Shown here piece by piece: positions 49,528 to 60,775 of a stretch of 64,000 nucleotides of DNA. Source of the stretch: Neurospora tetrasperma FGSC 2508 (taxonomy: Eukaryota > Ascomycota > Sordariomycetes > Sordariales > Sordariaceae); the NCBI RefSeq assembly GCF_000213175.1, contig NW_009799100.1:3723099-3787098 (forward strand). The letters are read 5' to 3'. The notes under the pieces are model-generated. The model did not search any database. It worked only from the letters and a program-made list of their open reading frames with translations, and was not told where the DNA came from. Positions within the stretch are counted from its first letter, which is position 1. Each line of letters starts with the position of its first letter. Both the position numbers and the translations under genes were made by a program.

Positions 49528-51759
49528 TCATGCCTCGTATGTCTTCACCTGGCCTTCTGCGCTCAGGGGTTGAACTGATCCTACCGCCGGTGGCGCGTGG
49601 AAGCTCATCCGCTGCCCGTCCGTCAACGCCTCTTGGGCCAACTTGACGCCTTGCTCTCCACCAACCGCAGCGGCCGCCTTGAGCCCTTCTTGAACCTCCC
49701 GTACCCGCTTCTTGAATGATAGGCGGTCCAAGAACAACTGCTGGCGCGCGCGCTCGAGTTCTCGCCTCTCGGCTTGCAGGATCGCCTCCATCTCGTTGAA
49801 GTACTTGAGCTTCAATTCCATCTTCTCCAATGTCACGTTCACCGCTGCCGATACAAGGCGGGTCATTTCCCTCTCTTCGTGCGAGGCAAGGCCGCCGGCT
49901 CTCGCTCCCATAGTCGCAAGCGGGATGTTCGCCAAAGCCGATGTCTTGGTTGTTGTGGTGGTTGTGGAAACGGTAGTTGTAGTTGTGGTAGTCTCCTGCC
50001 TGATATCCACCTCCATCGAGTCGCCACTCTTCTCCTTCTCTTTGCCCTTATCCTCCGACTCTGTACTTTCAGCCCCACCTTCAAGCTTGTTGCGCAGTCC
50101 TTGTTTGAGAAGCTCTGCCGACTTCCCGGCAGCGGCTGCTGTGCTGGTCGGATCCGCAAGGCTGGCGAGAAATCCGACAACAGACATGACCGGGTTGTCA
50201 ACTTGGCTGAACGGAAGCTGCCCTCCGTGACTGCCCAGCATTTGTAGCCCAACAGGAGCGTCCAACTTCTCGGATTCCAGATACTTGTCCTCAATATCCA
50301 GCTGCAGGAATTGCAGCACGCACTCCTCGCGCGTCCTCGTTCCGACGTACTCAGCGATCTCACCCCAGTCATCGTCGTACCTTTCGAGCGCCTCCAAAAG
50401 CCTGAGAGTCTCGGCATCGCTCCAGGGCGCATCTCGGTCGAGGATCGAGGTGTATGTCGGATTCTCCATCCTGGTGTAACTGGCGTTGGTTTGGTTGGCT
50501 GGAAGACGGCCTTCCAGGTAGCAGCTGGGGCACATGTCGTACTTCGTCTTCGAATTAACATCGGCCTGTGAGCTGTGGTAGTAGATCCGAGTGCAGTCAA
50601 TGCCGCAGTTGCAGCAAATCACCTTGGCGATAGGTGCCTTGGTAAGGGCATCGGCTTCCGACGCGCCGTTAGCGGCCGGGGTCTCTCCATTGGTCTTGTT
50701 CAACTTGTTGTTCTTGGCATTGGCCTCGTAGATGTTGCGTCCCAACTCGAGAGTCTGTTCGTTCTTGGGTACAGGTGTGGCGGTAGCCTTCGCTTCGGTG
50801 TCCTTGCTGGGCTTCCCTTCGACGAGGGCAGGGTCCGCAGCGGGCTGCCATGGCTGAAGACCACGAGGGGTGTCGACAATGATCTTGAAATGACCGGTAA
50901 AGGGGGGGCCGACATGCGATGGCCGCTGGTCGGCATCAACCTGTTCAACAAGGTCAGCATGGACACAAGGCTGATGGCGGGAAGCGGTAGAAGCTCACTT
51001 GGTAGTTAATGAGACCCCACTGTTCAAGGAAAGCATGGACGCGCATGATGGCGCAAACATCACCAGCCAAGTTACGTCTGCAAGCCGTGACAGTGAGGTA
51101 CTCGTATGGCACCAGTCGGTAGGTGTCGATCATGAAGTCGCGATAGTCCTTGTATACGGCAGGCGTCTTGCTACGGTTTCTGTTGTTGAAGAACTCTGGC
51201 AGCGCTTTCCTCTCGATATTGTGAATAGTGTTCCGATCAAACCAGGTGCTGTAGCTGGGAAGAATAATGGCGTGCGTCTGTGATATGACATGCTCTCGCG
51301 CAGCATTGCCGATCTGCTCTTTTGTTTTGGCGACATCGCCGGAGCCTTCGTTGGCGCTGGCGCCATCACCATTCTGAGCGGTCTCTTCCTTGGGCGCATC
51401 ACCCATCTCTTCGTCTTCGGGGGCAGTTGCCGCGACGACGGCACCTTCGGAGGCATCTAAAGGAGTGGCGGATGCAGCACCGGGCGCCGGCGTGCTGTCA
51501 TCTTGTTTGATGGTTGGTTCGGGGCCTTCACCCATCTGTACATCTGAACGCGCCACAACCGCAGTTAGAAAATGCGCTAAACTACAAGATCGACATGCGA
51601 TAGCCAGGGATGTCTCAAGGGAAATGGGCAGAGACGGGCTTTACCTTCGCTCTGGTTGCCAGCGGTGCTGTCTGGCAAAGGTGGCTGTGCTAGAATAGGA
51701 TTCGCACTTGGCGACGCGCCATTGTTGGGCGTGCCGTAGTTAACGGATCCCTCCTCCAT
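49528..51759 (-). CDS. SWIRM/ZZ/SANT subunit of a SWI/SNF-RSC-type chromatin remodeller (Swi3/Rsc8-like)
   Basis: Exons are 51759-51645, 51543-50999 and 50940-49528, about 690 aa. It is a scaffold subunit of ATP-dependent nucleosome remodelling complexes in the nucleus. After an acidic disordered N-terminus, the SWIRM domain spans about residues 125-220 ([21 protein letters not shown] to [25 protein letters not shown]). A ZZ-like zinc finger sits near 325 ([14 protein letters not shown], then [14 protein letters not shown]). A SANT domain lies near 390-440 ([33 protein letters not shown], in pieces). A Thr-rich stretch and a C-terminal coiled coil follow (about 590-640, [20 protein letters not shown]). 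The start ATG is in a strong context (gccgccATGG). I cannot say whether it is the SWI/SNF or the RSC subunit, or is shared. Confidence 0.92.
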
Positions 51760-52794
51760 GGCGGCGACGGCGACTAAGATAGCAGGAGGATGAGGTGAGC
51801 GAACAAACACGCGGCGGCTGCTTTGGGCTTTGAACGATGGCGAGGGAGCGGATGAAGATGGACGCAATTGATTTGTGTGGCGTTGTATTTGCTAGTGAAG
51901 TTGTAAAGGGCCAATCTCGTATTACAAGGGAAATCGAACTCGATGGTTTGGGGCGCAAAAGTATTTGTAGTTGCGATGGGTCTTGTCCGGGGAGGGGGGA
52001 CTGTTCGTGATGTCGTCGCGTTGGAGAAAATGCAACAAATGAATTTCGCGCCTGGCCACGCAAGGTGAAGTGAATTGGCCCAGCTGCTGAGTTGACAGCA
52101 GGCAGGCGTGTGCCCGCCGCAGCTCACCTCAATGCGTCCCTTCAGTTGGCAGGCCAGAGCTCAGTGAGAAGGGACCGGTCACGTGAAGATCCGAGAGACC
52201 AGCCACTTCCGGATGAGTTAGTTTCAGACGGCGTCACCCAGTCTTGACTGAGGCACAAGCCACATTTTACACTTTTGTTAGCCACATATTCATGGTTTCT
52301 CCACATGCCTACCTCTCGTCTAGGTACACTGCATGGAAACTGTGAATTTCAGCTGGGCTGTTCCCCGCCAAGAAGTTGCCCACCACCCCGCCCGCTTTTG
52401 GCCGATAGTCGCTGTTTCTTTGCTGAAGCTACAAGGGGTTGACCTGCTGTAGCGCTGTGTGCTACCTTTCCATAGCGGCCCCGGACCTGGGGGTCGCCAT
52501 TGACCCACCTACTTTCAGTTGCATACTGCCGTACCTCGGGCCGTCGTAGGCCTACACGTCGATCCATTGAAGCGTCATTGGCATCGATTCATTGCTCACC
52601 CAGTCACCGGGTCCCCGATCGATCCCCGTTCCCCGTCCTCCGTCCCCCGTCTCCGTTCCTTCGTCGCTCCACAGTCAGTCGTCGAGATCAGATCAACTAG
52701 ATCTATATTCGACTCCGATACAACTTTCCAGCTCCTCCGACCACCGAACCGCCCTCCGGACGCCGTTCCATCCACATACCCAAATCCATACACA
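51760..52794. promoter_or_regulatory. Divergent promoter region of the SWIRM gene and ETF alpha
   Basis: About 1 kb separates two divergent start codons. C/T-rich tracts at about 52616-52660 and 52725-52750 precede the ETF alpha ATG and are typical of fungal core promoters and leaders. No other gene is supported. Confidence 0.5.
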
Positions 52795-53919
52795 ATGTTG
52801 TCGGCCGGTGCTCGGGCGTTCTCGGCCCTGACTCGTCCCCGGTTCACTACCGCCTCCACTACCCTCAGATCCCCCGCCGCGCTCCGCAGGTTACTGTCCG
52901 CCCTCGCCGTCCTCGAGCAAAGAGATGGCAAGCTCAACCCGGGATCCCTCAGCGCCGTTACCGCGGCCCAGAAGCTCGGTGGTCCCATCCATGCTTTCAT
53001 CGCCAGCAGCAATGTGAAGGCCGTTGCCGAGGAGGCGGCCAAGGTTGAGGGTGTCGAGAAGGTCATTGCCGTCGAGAACGGCGCCTACGACAAGGTTGGT
53101 GGTTATGCGCCCGGCTGTCGTCAGTTTGTGCATCGGTTGACTTAACACGGCGCAACTCGTTTTGTCCAACAGGGCCTCCCCGAGAACTACGCTCCTCTCC
53201 TGGTTGAGAACATCAAGCAGGGCGGTTACACCCATATCCTCGCCAGCGCGACCGCTTTCGGCAAGAACCTGATGCCCCGCGTCGCCGCTCTCCTCGACAG
53301 CCAGCAGATCTCTGATGTCACCGCCGTCGAGTCCGAGAACACCTTTGTGCGCCCCATCTACGCCGGTAACGCCATTGCGACCGTCGAGTCCACCGACCCC
53401 ATCAAGATCATCACCGTCCGCGGTACCGCTTTCGCCCCTGCCGCTATCGGTTCCGGCTCTGCTGCCGTTGAGGATGGTGTCGACCCCAAGGCTGAGAGCA
53501 CCACTGAGTGGGTTTCCGAGGACCTTGCCAAGTCGGATCGCCCCGATCTCTCGACCGCCGAGAAGGTTGTCTCTGGTGGCCGCGGTCTCAAGTCCAAGGA
53601 GGAGTTCGACAAGATCATGCTCCCCCTTGCTGATTCTCTCGGCGCCGCCATTGGTGCTTCCCGTGCGGCCGTCGACAGCGGTTATGCCGACAACAGCTTG
53701 CAGGTCGGCCAAACCGGCAAGGTCGTTGCTCCTCAGCTCTACCTCGCTGTTGGTATTTCTGGTGCCATCCAGCACTTGGCGGGTATGAAGGACAGCAAGG
53801 TCATTGCTGCCATTAACAAGGACCCCGAGGCACCCATCTTCCAGGTGGCAGACGTTGGCTTGGTTGGTGATTTGTTCGAGAAGGTGCCTGAGCTTACCGA
53901 GAAGCTCAAAAGCGCGTAG
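52795..53919 (+). CDS. ETFA: Electron transfer flavoprotein alpha subunit, mitochondrial
   Basis: Two exons, 52795-53094 and 53173-53919, give about 348 aa, the normal family length. With the beta subunit it takes electrons from acyl-CoA dehydrogenases in the mitochondrial matrix and passes them to ETF-ubiquinone oxidoreductase. The first 30 residues ([20 protein letters not shown] onward) are rich in Arg, Ser, Ala and Thr and look like a matrix presequence. The N-terminal ETF domain includes [23 protein letters not shown]. The C-terminal FAD domain carries [14 protein letters not shown] (about 230), then [38 protein letters not shown] and the closing [19 protein letters not shown]. The intron lies between codons at [12 protein letters not shown] likely polyadenylation signal, AATAAA, lies about 30 nt past the stop. 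Confidence 0.95.
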
Positions 53920-53945
53920 TCATACCTGTGATATGTATGTTGTAT

Positions 53946-53954
53946 GAAATAAAA
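53946..53954 (+). terminator. Likely polyadenylation signal of ETF alpha
   Basis: The sequence GAAATAAAA about 30 nt after the stop contains a canonical AATAAA. The convergent gene ends 125 bp further on, so both 3' UTRs are short or overlap. Confidence 0.4.
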
Positions 53955-54078
53955 AAATGAGAAGAACATGTACAAACCATTTGGCTACATAGTATACAAC
54001 AAAAAAACACTGGATATCCTACAGCCATCCCAGCCAGGCTCAGGGTATCTCACCCCAACGCGCTAAGCCTCTCGTATC

Positions 54079-55726
54079 TTACCCAAGAACGTTCAGCATC
54101 TCCCCCGTCCTCGTGAACTTCTCCCTCGACCTCCCCGTTTCCCTCCCCCGATCCCTCTCCGCCTCATCAATCCTTCTCCAACCCTGCCAATCAACCACCC
54201 TCTTCTCATCCCCGCTGCTCAGCACTTCATTCTTCACCCCTTCCCACCCATGCACCTTCCGATCCACATTTAAAAATGGCGTCCTGCTCACCCAGTCCTC
54301 AATGATCGCATCGGCCGTCGCAAATGCGTTCTCCATCGTCGAAGCAATCACTCCCGTCGGACCTGTCTTGACCCACCCCGCGCAGTACAGCCCGGGAAAA
54401 CTACCGTGAGACATCTCCGCCCCGCGGGTGCGCTCCTCGTGCTGCACGCGGCCGCGGCCGTCATTGCTGATGATCCCCCGACGCTCGTCAAAGGGGATGT
54501 TGATGTCTGAGAACTCGGGCAGAGGAGTGGATTTGTACCCGATGGATCGGAAGGCTATCGACGAAGGGAGGGTGAGGGTCTCGCCAGTGGGTAGGGCGTA
54601 AGCGTTGGGGTCGAAGGGGGATGGTGAGAGGGTGGTGCGTTCAAAGGTTGTCGATGCTAGTTGGGTTGATGCGGGAGAGGAAGAAGAAGGGGAGAAGGCC
54701 TTGGGAGTCAGGCAAAAGTCGAGAGACCACGACTTGGAGGTTTCAGAGGGTGATTGCGAAGTGGCGGTGGTGCCCTTGGCTAGCATCTCCATCAGCCGGC
54801 GCGGGGCGCGGGGAAGGGATTTCAGGTCGGGTGGGAGGAGGGAGGTGTCGACGGGGTGGAAGGACACGTTGGAAAGCTTCATTAGTTCGCGGACCTCCTT
54901 GATGGTGAAGGCCGCTTGCATAGGCCCTCTTCTGCCGACGACGTGGACCCGCTTTACCCGGCTTTGGGAGAGGGTTTCGAGCGCGTGTGCGGCGATGTCG
55001 GTCTTGCGGAGGACGTCGACGTCCTCGAGGAGCATGCGGGCCACGTCCAAAGCTACGTTGCCTTGGCCGATGACGACGGCTTCCTCACCTTGGGTGAGAT
55101 CCGGGTTAAGGTTGGCGTGCTGGGGAAGGCCGTTGTACCAGCCGACGAACTCGCGGGCGGAGTAGACGCCCTTTAGCTGGTCCTCGCCGGGGATGCCGAG
55201 CTTACGGTCCTGAGCGGCGCCGTAGGCAAAAATGATGGCGTTGTAATGCCGGAAGAGGCTGGCGAGAGGTACAGTGAGGCCGTCGGGGTGGTCGGACTTG
55301 TTGCCGACGGAGACATTTCCAATAAAGTTGAAATCGGGGGATGAGGCGACTTCTTCAAACTTTTCTTGACAGTTCTGGAAGGTATGTTAGTGTGTTGCCT
55401 ATTTTAAATCAGGTATGAGATGATGATGTATGGAGAGAGACCTTGACTTCAGGGTGATCCGGAGCAACACCAAATCTCACTAGGCCGAAGGGCACCGGTA
55501 GAGACTCGTACATGTCCACCTTTGTCCCTTGGATCTTGGCCATAAGCTTGTAAGTAGTATAAAAGCCGGCCGGGCCGGAACCAATGACGGCGACCCGGAG
55601 GGGATGTTCAGGAGTGGCATGGTGAGCTGGATGCTGAGAGTACATTCGGCGCGGCGCATGTACTTGCGACGGCCATTTTCCGCGCAACCCAAGTGCCCCG
55701 GGCTTTACCCGCGCGACAAAAGCCAT
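54079..55726 (-). CDS. ARH1: Mitochondrial ferredoxin (adrenodoxin)-NADP+ reductase
   Basis: Exons 55726-55442 and 55374-54079 give about 526 aa. It is an FAD enzyme of the mitochondrial matrix that passes electrons from NADPH to ferredoxin for Fe-S cluster and heme A synthesis. A basic N-terminus (MAFVARVKPGALGLRGKWPS) suits a presequence. The FAD motif is VAVIGSGPAGFY (about 46-56), then PVPFGLVRFGVAPDHPEVK. The NADP-side motif is VVIGQGNVALDVARML (about 196-211), followed by VVGRRGPMQAAFT (about 235-247) and the C-terminal CAGWVKTGPTGVI (about 420). A Ser/Thr-rich insert near the middle (about 290-340) looks disordered. The intron has an unusual GTCTCT donor, but it restores the conserved PEVKNCQEKFEEVA join. 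The ATG at 55726 is the first in frame. It is convergent with ETF alpha, 159 bp away. Confidence 0.93.
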
Positions 55727-56635
55727 GTTCAAATATTTAAACAAATTCGTTGGCAAATGATGTGACGAGATGAACTTCTGTTAGGAGTCAAAGCTCAAGA
55801 TGTTTGGTCATCAATGGCTCATGTTTCTTGCAGCGCCGATCATCTCGGTGGATAGCCGGGCACGGCGGGAAGGCACGAGGTGACTCGACCGCCCGTGAGT
55901 TCGGGTTTTGTGGGTCTCCAAATCCGGGGAACGTTAACATCTTTGGCGGATTTCACGGCACCGACCGGAGTTGCGCACCGCTGACAGCTCCATTGCACAG
56001 GGTCCCAGGACACCCTTCTTTCTATCCCGCCCGTCAACGAGGCTCCATTCCATCGTCACCATTTATGTAAGGTATCCCGAGATACATACACTGATGGATG
56101 ATTACATACCGCAGTCCAAAACCTCCTCCCTCGACCATGTTCCACGAAATGGAAATGATCAAAAGCCATTGGTCGCTGCGGCTTCCATCCGGCCCATGTT
56201 GCGACGCGACTGGTGCATCCAGCCACCGAACGACGATACGGGCTGAACGGGGTCTGTACCAGGGCGATGACAGGGGTTCTTTGGGGGCATCCAAGCCCAT
56301 TCGGGCGCCCGGCAGCGCGTACCTGCGCGGTTGCCGAGCCAACAAGGGGCCGATAAGTTTCACTCAGCTTCCAGCCCCCCTCTAGTGTAAAACTGCGAGC
56401 CAAGTTCCGTCGACGTCTTCCTGCAGGGTGGGGGGGAGACACGGGATGGATTTTGACTTGAGAAACCTACCCTGAGGCCCATTGAGCTAGCCCGATTTCT
56501 TCAACAGACATGTCGTCACATGGAACCGGAATGATTGTCCGGTAATTCATCCTTCCATTGCTGAACCACATCTCTTTTCAACGCTCGGTGTTTTCAGCAT
56601 CAAACCTCTAAAACAACAGCAGCGCCATCGCCAAA
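55727..56635. promoter_or_regulatory. Divergent promoter region of ARH1 and the membrane protein gene
   Basis: This is 900 bp between divergent starts. Open frames here are short and on both strands, and none has a motif. G runs lie near 56429-56436. Confidence 0.45.
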
Positions 56636-58871
56636 ATGGGAGGCCCTAGCCAACCCTTCCTGTACGATTACGACCCCGTCAGGTACAGTGTTGACGATCG
56701 TCTTCCACCAAAACTGTTCGACCCCAAGGCCGTTACAAGAGCAAGCTTCGACAAGCCCAAGCCCAAACCAAAGCCGGACGGCCCGCTTGTCTCATTCAAT
56801 GTCCATCCAGAGTATGTAGCTAAAGAATTCCATGCAGTCTTCCATACCCGGGTCTCACTGCAAGGGAGAAATGGTGGCTGTCGGTCGTGAAATACTTCAA
56901 GTGCCGGTGACTGACAATTAGTTGCGATTGATCCAGTGCCTTCCCTCCTTCAGAGCGCACGATCAAGAGTTTCCGGCCCATGGGCCCTAGGTCCAAAAGA
57001 TGGATCATCATTATGAGGAAGGTTCAGTTGGCCTTTAGGCTGCTTCAGTTCATTGGTGCGGCTGGCTTGCTGGTGATTATGATCATGTTGAACAACATGA
57101 AAGATGTGCCCGGCTTGATCATCAGGATTGCGGTATGTAAAGTGTCATCTTGTCCACCACAGACAACATACTGACCATAGTTCGCATGTAGCTTGGTGTC
57201 GCCACACTTCACACAGGTTATGGCGTTTACCACCTGCGGCGACCTGCCGGTGCGCGGGCGCCAATGTCTACAGCTGCGTACCATTTTGGTGTCATTATTG
57301 TCGACATTGCCGCTTGTCTAGTTTACGCATATGGCGTGTATACGATCCGCAAGGATGGCGCTACGTGGGGTACACTTCTTTCCGATAAGTCGGTGCTTCA
57401 GTACTTCATCCCGGCCGTCCAGTACGGACTGATCGGCGCCGGCGCACTCCATGTGGTTTCCATCGGTATCTCAATCTTCCTCGCCATCCAGTTCTGGCGC
57501 ATCTGCAAGATGCCGCCGGATATGAACCCCTTGGAAGATCATCTCACCTCGCGCGCACACAAGAGGAACAAGTCCTCGGTCGTTTCCATTTCGACGTATC
57601 TCGACGACGCCAAGCAGCCCGGCACAGTCGCTGGTAGTCACCGTGACTCCAGCATTCACAACGGTGACGAGCTCGTCCGCCCACGCGCAATACCCTTCAC
57701 GCATACCAGGCAGAGCTCTGATTTTTCTGAGCGGTCTTCTGGCAAGCGCGAGTCTCGGGTCACGGTAGACCTCCCACAACGCCAATACCAAATTACACCC
57801 GGCAACTCACCACGCAGTTCTATGCCTCCTCGGTCCTCCTATCACGGCTCCTATTCCGACCAGGTCCCATTCGCCAGCCGGGGTGCTGTTAACCCCCGCG
57901 ACAGCTTCGCTTCCAGTCGACCTAACACCTCGTACAACAAGGGCGAGCAGTTAACCGCCTCCCCTACCTCCATGTCCCCAACCAAACCACTCCAACAATC
58001 ACAAAAGCCACGCGGCGGCAAGTTCCAAGAAACTTGGTATACCACCGAGTCCCTCTTCAACCGCACCCACGAGCGCAACCGCACCATGAAGGAGGCCCAA
58101 AAGAACGGCGGCGGCGGCGCCAACAACAATAACAAGCGCGGCAACCGCGCCTATGAAGCCCTAACCAGTTACTACGACACTCACGACTCCGACGACGATC
58201 ATCAGCATTTGCAACTGCAACAGAGCCCCTACTCTCCTCCTCGTTCCGGGGCAGCCCGCGACAACCACAAATTGGGCTACCGAAACAGCCATGACGACGA
58301 CGACATTGATCTCGCAGACCTGCACCCCAACCCCTTGCGCTCCAACCCTTCTTCGCCGACTCTGATTATCGACTCGGGGCTGGGGCCAGAAAGGTCGATC
58401 ACGCCCTTCAGCCGCTTGCGCGAGTCGATTCTTCGCCCGTTGAATTTGAACCCGTTGAATATCAAGAAAGTCCGCCAACCTCCGAAAACCCAACATCTCC
58501 AACCAGACAGCCAGGAACCAATGCGGAACCGCGATTCCTCCATTCAACCCGAGGCTTTGTTTTCTACTGCTGCCGTGTCCGGCGGCAGCGGAGGAGGAGG
58601 AGGAGGAGGAGGAGGAGGAGGAGCAAAGCCCTACGATTCTAGTACCTCTGACATACCTTCGACTTTGCTCGCAGGCCACCCTGCTAATTACCGGGTGGTT
58701 TCGTCTGGCCATGACTACGATTTCAGTTATAGCGGAGCAGGAGCAGGTAGGCAAAGACATGTCAGTGGGAAGGTGGCTGAGGAGGGCATGGCTGGTGGGT
58801 TTGGCTTTTCGGAGGATATAACGGAGGGAGGGAGGCAGGATAAGAAGAGGCTGACAGTTACCAATGCTTAG
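56636..58871 (+). CDS. Four-helix membrane protein with long disordered tail, function unknown
   Basis: Three exons, 56636-56811, 56937-57132 and 57192-58871, give about 683 aa. The N-terminal 80 residues are hydrophilic with a Lys-Pro repeat (DKPKPKPKPDG). Four hydrophobic segments follow at about 85-107 (FRLLQFIGAAGLLVIMIML), 115-138, 150-172 (FGVIIVDIAACLVYAYGVYT) and 193-225 (AVQYGLIGAGALHVVSIGIS). The layout resembles MARVEL-like four-helix proteins but I see no firm family match. Residues 230-683 are Ser-, Pro-, Asn- and Asp-rich, with a Gly run of about 12 encoded by GGA repeats near 58590-58622. The acceptor at 56936 was chosen over 56953 because only it keeps the frame. Orthologues are expected in related ascomycetes. 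A plasma-membrane or vacuolar role would be a guess. Confidence 0.8.
58590..58622 (+). repeat. GGA microsatellite coding for poly-Gly
   Basis: About ten tandem GGA codons lie in the tail of the membrane protein gene. Confidence 0.85.
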
Positions 58872-59296
58872 TGGGCATGATAGTAAGTTTGGATGCCTAC
58901 TTGGATCCAAGAAGGGTGATTTCTGTGGATGATGAACGAATGATTACGTTGTTGGAATGATGTCCTGATGAAGATGGATTATTCAAGCGGTTTTTCTGCG
59001 TATAGCTAGCAGGTTCTGGAGTTCAAGGGATGATGGGTTTTCGTTTTAAAGGCATGATATCACTGTTATGAAAAGCTGAGCGTGGCGCATTGTGTGTCTT
59101 GGTAGTTAGGTCTATAAAGTTCCGAAAGTTCCAACCCAGATAGTCGTTCTATGTCTATACGTTTCCTAAAGGTCATAACCATGAGTCAACTCTTTCTTTT
59201 ATCCCCATTATCTTTGTGACAACATCTCTAGCCGTTAGGTATGATTAAGTCAACCCGCCGTCACGTCTCTCACTCCATCATCATCACAAAAAGCTC
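58872..59296. other. Convergent 3' flanks, no gene
   Basis: This is 425 bp between the membrane protein and the MAK32-like gene. I see nothing beyond presumed 3' UTRs. Confidence 0.5.
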
Positions 59297-60775
59297 TCAC
59301 AACAATCCGACCCTCTCCAGATACCCACTCAACCTCTCCTCCACCCTCTCCCCATTCCACGTCTCTCTCCCCTCCACATCCATCCCCAGCTCCGGTACTC
59401 CCACCTGCTCAATGGCAAAACTCGCTGCCACGCTGCCCCACGCACATGCCTCCTCGATGCTCTTTCCCCTCGCCAACGCCACCGCCAGCCCACCCAGGAA
59501 CGTGTTCCCACCTCCCGTGGGATCGACGACCTTTGTGGCGTCCGTATGGTAAGCGGGTAGCCACCTCTCGATCCCCGAATCGGTCTCGATCCCCTCCTCG
59601 ACATCGAAACGACCGAACGGGTCATCCTCATTGTTCCGGTCTTCCATATCTTGCAAAAGTCCGGCGAAGAGAGACATCATGTCTGTGTCGTGCTGTAGAC
59701 CGCCGTGGAAGTTTCGGGCGTCCAGCCCTACCTTCATCTTCTTCTTCTTTCCCCTCTTCATAGGTGGCTGTTTCCTCCTTCGCCCCCCATTCTTAGCAAC
59801 ATAGCACCCCTTCTCCCCGGCCCTGACCACCAGCGTGTACGTCGTCAGCGGCATGCTGGCCAGCAGCTGTTCGCAATTGCGCTCTACTTGCTCAACGCTG
59901 ATCTCGCCCGTTTCCGGGTCGAGGCCGTCGGTGCCCATGAACCCGGCTAGCTCGGCGTGGTTGGGGCTGCAGATATCGACCAGGGGGAGGGCGTTGGTGC
60001 AGTTTAGTAACTCGAAGGGGGTGCAGAGATCGGGGACTGGTTCCCAGATTATTAAGGGGCGGGTGTAGGCGTTGGGGTCCTTGGCGTCGTCATCAACGTC
60101 GTCGCAATCGTCGTCGTTGTCGTTATTGTTGTTGTTCTTGTTGGAGGCGGCAGCAGCAAGTCGGGCTTCGCGCTTGCGAAGGGTGATGATCTCCTCCACC
60201 AACTCTTTGCAGCGGTTGGGACTGCAGACCATGTGCACGGCTTTAGCCTTCAACAAGGGGGTTCCGGCCAGGTCGGCGGCCGTTAGTCGTTTCTTGGGAG
60301 TGGTGTACTTGAATTCGCGGCGCTCCGAGGAGCCGACGTAGCCGTTCCAGCCGCGGGTGGTGAGCCGGGTGGGGTCATGGCGGAAGACGGCCGAGGTGGA
60401 CCAGCCGGTGATGAGATCGGTGATGGCCTGGGGGAAGTCGGAGCCCTGATCGACGATCCAGCCCACGGTGCGGGAGAGGTCCGGAGCTGGAGAGAAGAGG
60501 CGGGCGCCGAGGGCGGAGTAGGAGCCGGCGCCTCCTAAGACGTTGGTTGATGGAGGACGGGGCGGAGGGTATTCGATTTCATCTGATGGGGTGCTTAGTT
60601 GGTGCCTGATTGTGGTTCCTGGGCACTTACCGATGATGAACATGCCGAGGGTGACAAAGTCTATTATTGAGGGAGTGTCGTTGATATCTTGCCATTCTGA
60701 GCTCTCATCCGAGGCTTTGTCAACATCGTCTGGACTTTGGCCGGGCACTTCCGGGTTGCCGTTATTGTCTGTCAT
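59297..60775 (-). CDS. MAK32: MAK32-like PfkB/ribokinase-fold protein, probably not an active kinase
   Basis: Exon 1 is 60775-60631 and exon 2 is 60582-59297, about 476 aa. The 48-nt intron (GTAAGT to CAG) is in frame and without a stop, so unspliced message would also be readable, adding 16 residues. Removing it gives GMFIIDEIEYPPP, which fits the family better. The PfkB fold is seen from VLGGAGSYSALGARLF (about 60-75) through VCSPNRCKELVEE, LIIWEPVPDLC, VDICSPNHAELAGFMG and TLVVRAGEKGCYV to VVDPTGGGNTFLGGLAVALARG (in pieces). In active PfkB kinases the last motif ends GAGD, with the Asp as catalytic base; here it is GGGN. Yeast Mak32 is needed for maintenance of the L-A double-stranded RNA killer system, but its biochemical role is unclear. 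An Asn/Asp-rich low-complexity insert lies near residues 185-200. Confidence 0.88.
   Translation of the reverse strand: MTDNNGNPEVPGQSPDDVDKASDESSEWQDINDTPSIIDFVTLGMFIIGKCPGTTIRHQLSTPSDEIEYPPPRPPSTNVLGGAGSYSALGARLFSPAPDLSRTVGWIVDQGSDFPQAITDLITGWSTSAVFRHDPTRLTTRGWNGYVGSSERREFKYTTPKKRLTAADLAGTPLLKAKAVHMVCSPNRCKELVEEIITLRKREARLAAAASNKNNNNNDNDDDCDDVDDDAKDPNAYTRPLIIWEPVPDLCTPFELLNCTNALPLVDICSPNHAELAGFMGTDGLDPETGEISVEQVERNCEQLLASMPLTTYTLVVRAGEKGCYVAKNGGRRRKQPPMKRGKKKKMKVGLDARNFHGGLQHDTDMMSLFAGLLQDMEDRNNEDDPFGRFDVEEGIETDSGIERWLPAYHTDATKVVDPTGGGNTFLGGLAVALARGKSIEEACAWGSVAASFAIEQVGVPELGMDVEGRETWNGERVEERLSGYLERVGLL

Noticed and set aside
52891-53775. A 294-codon minus-strand frame opposite ETF alpha
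   Set aside because: Same kind of shadow: the + strand holds a complete conserved protein with intron and presequence.
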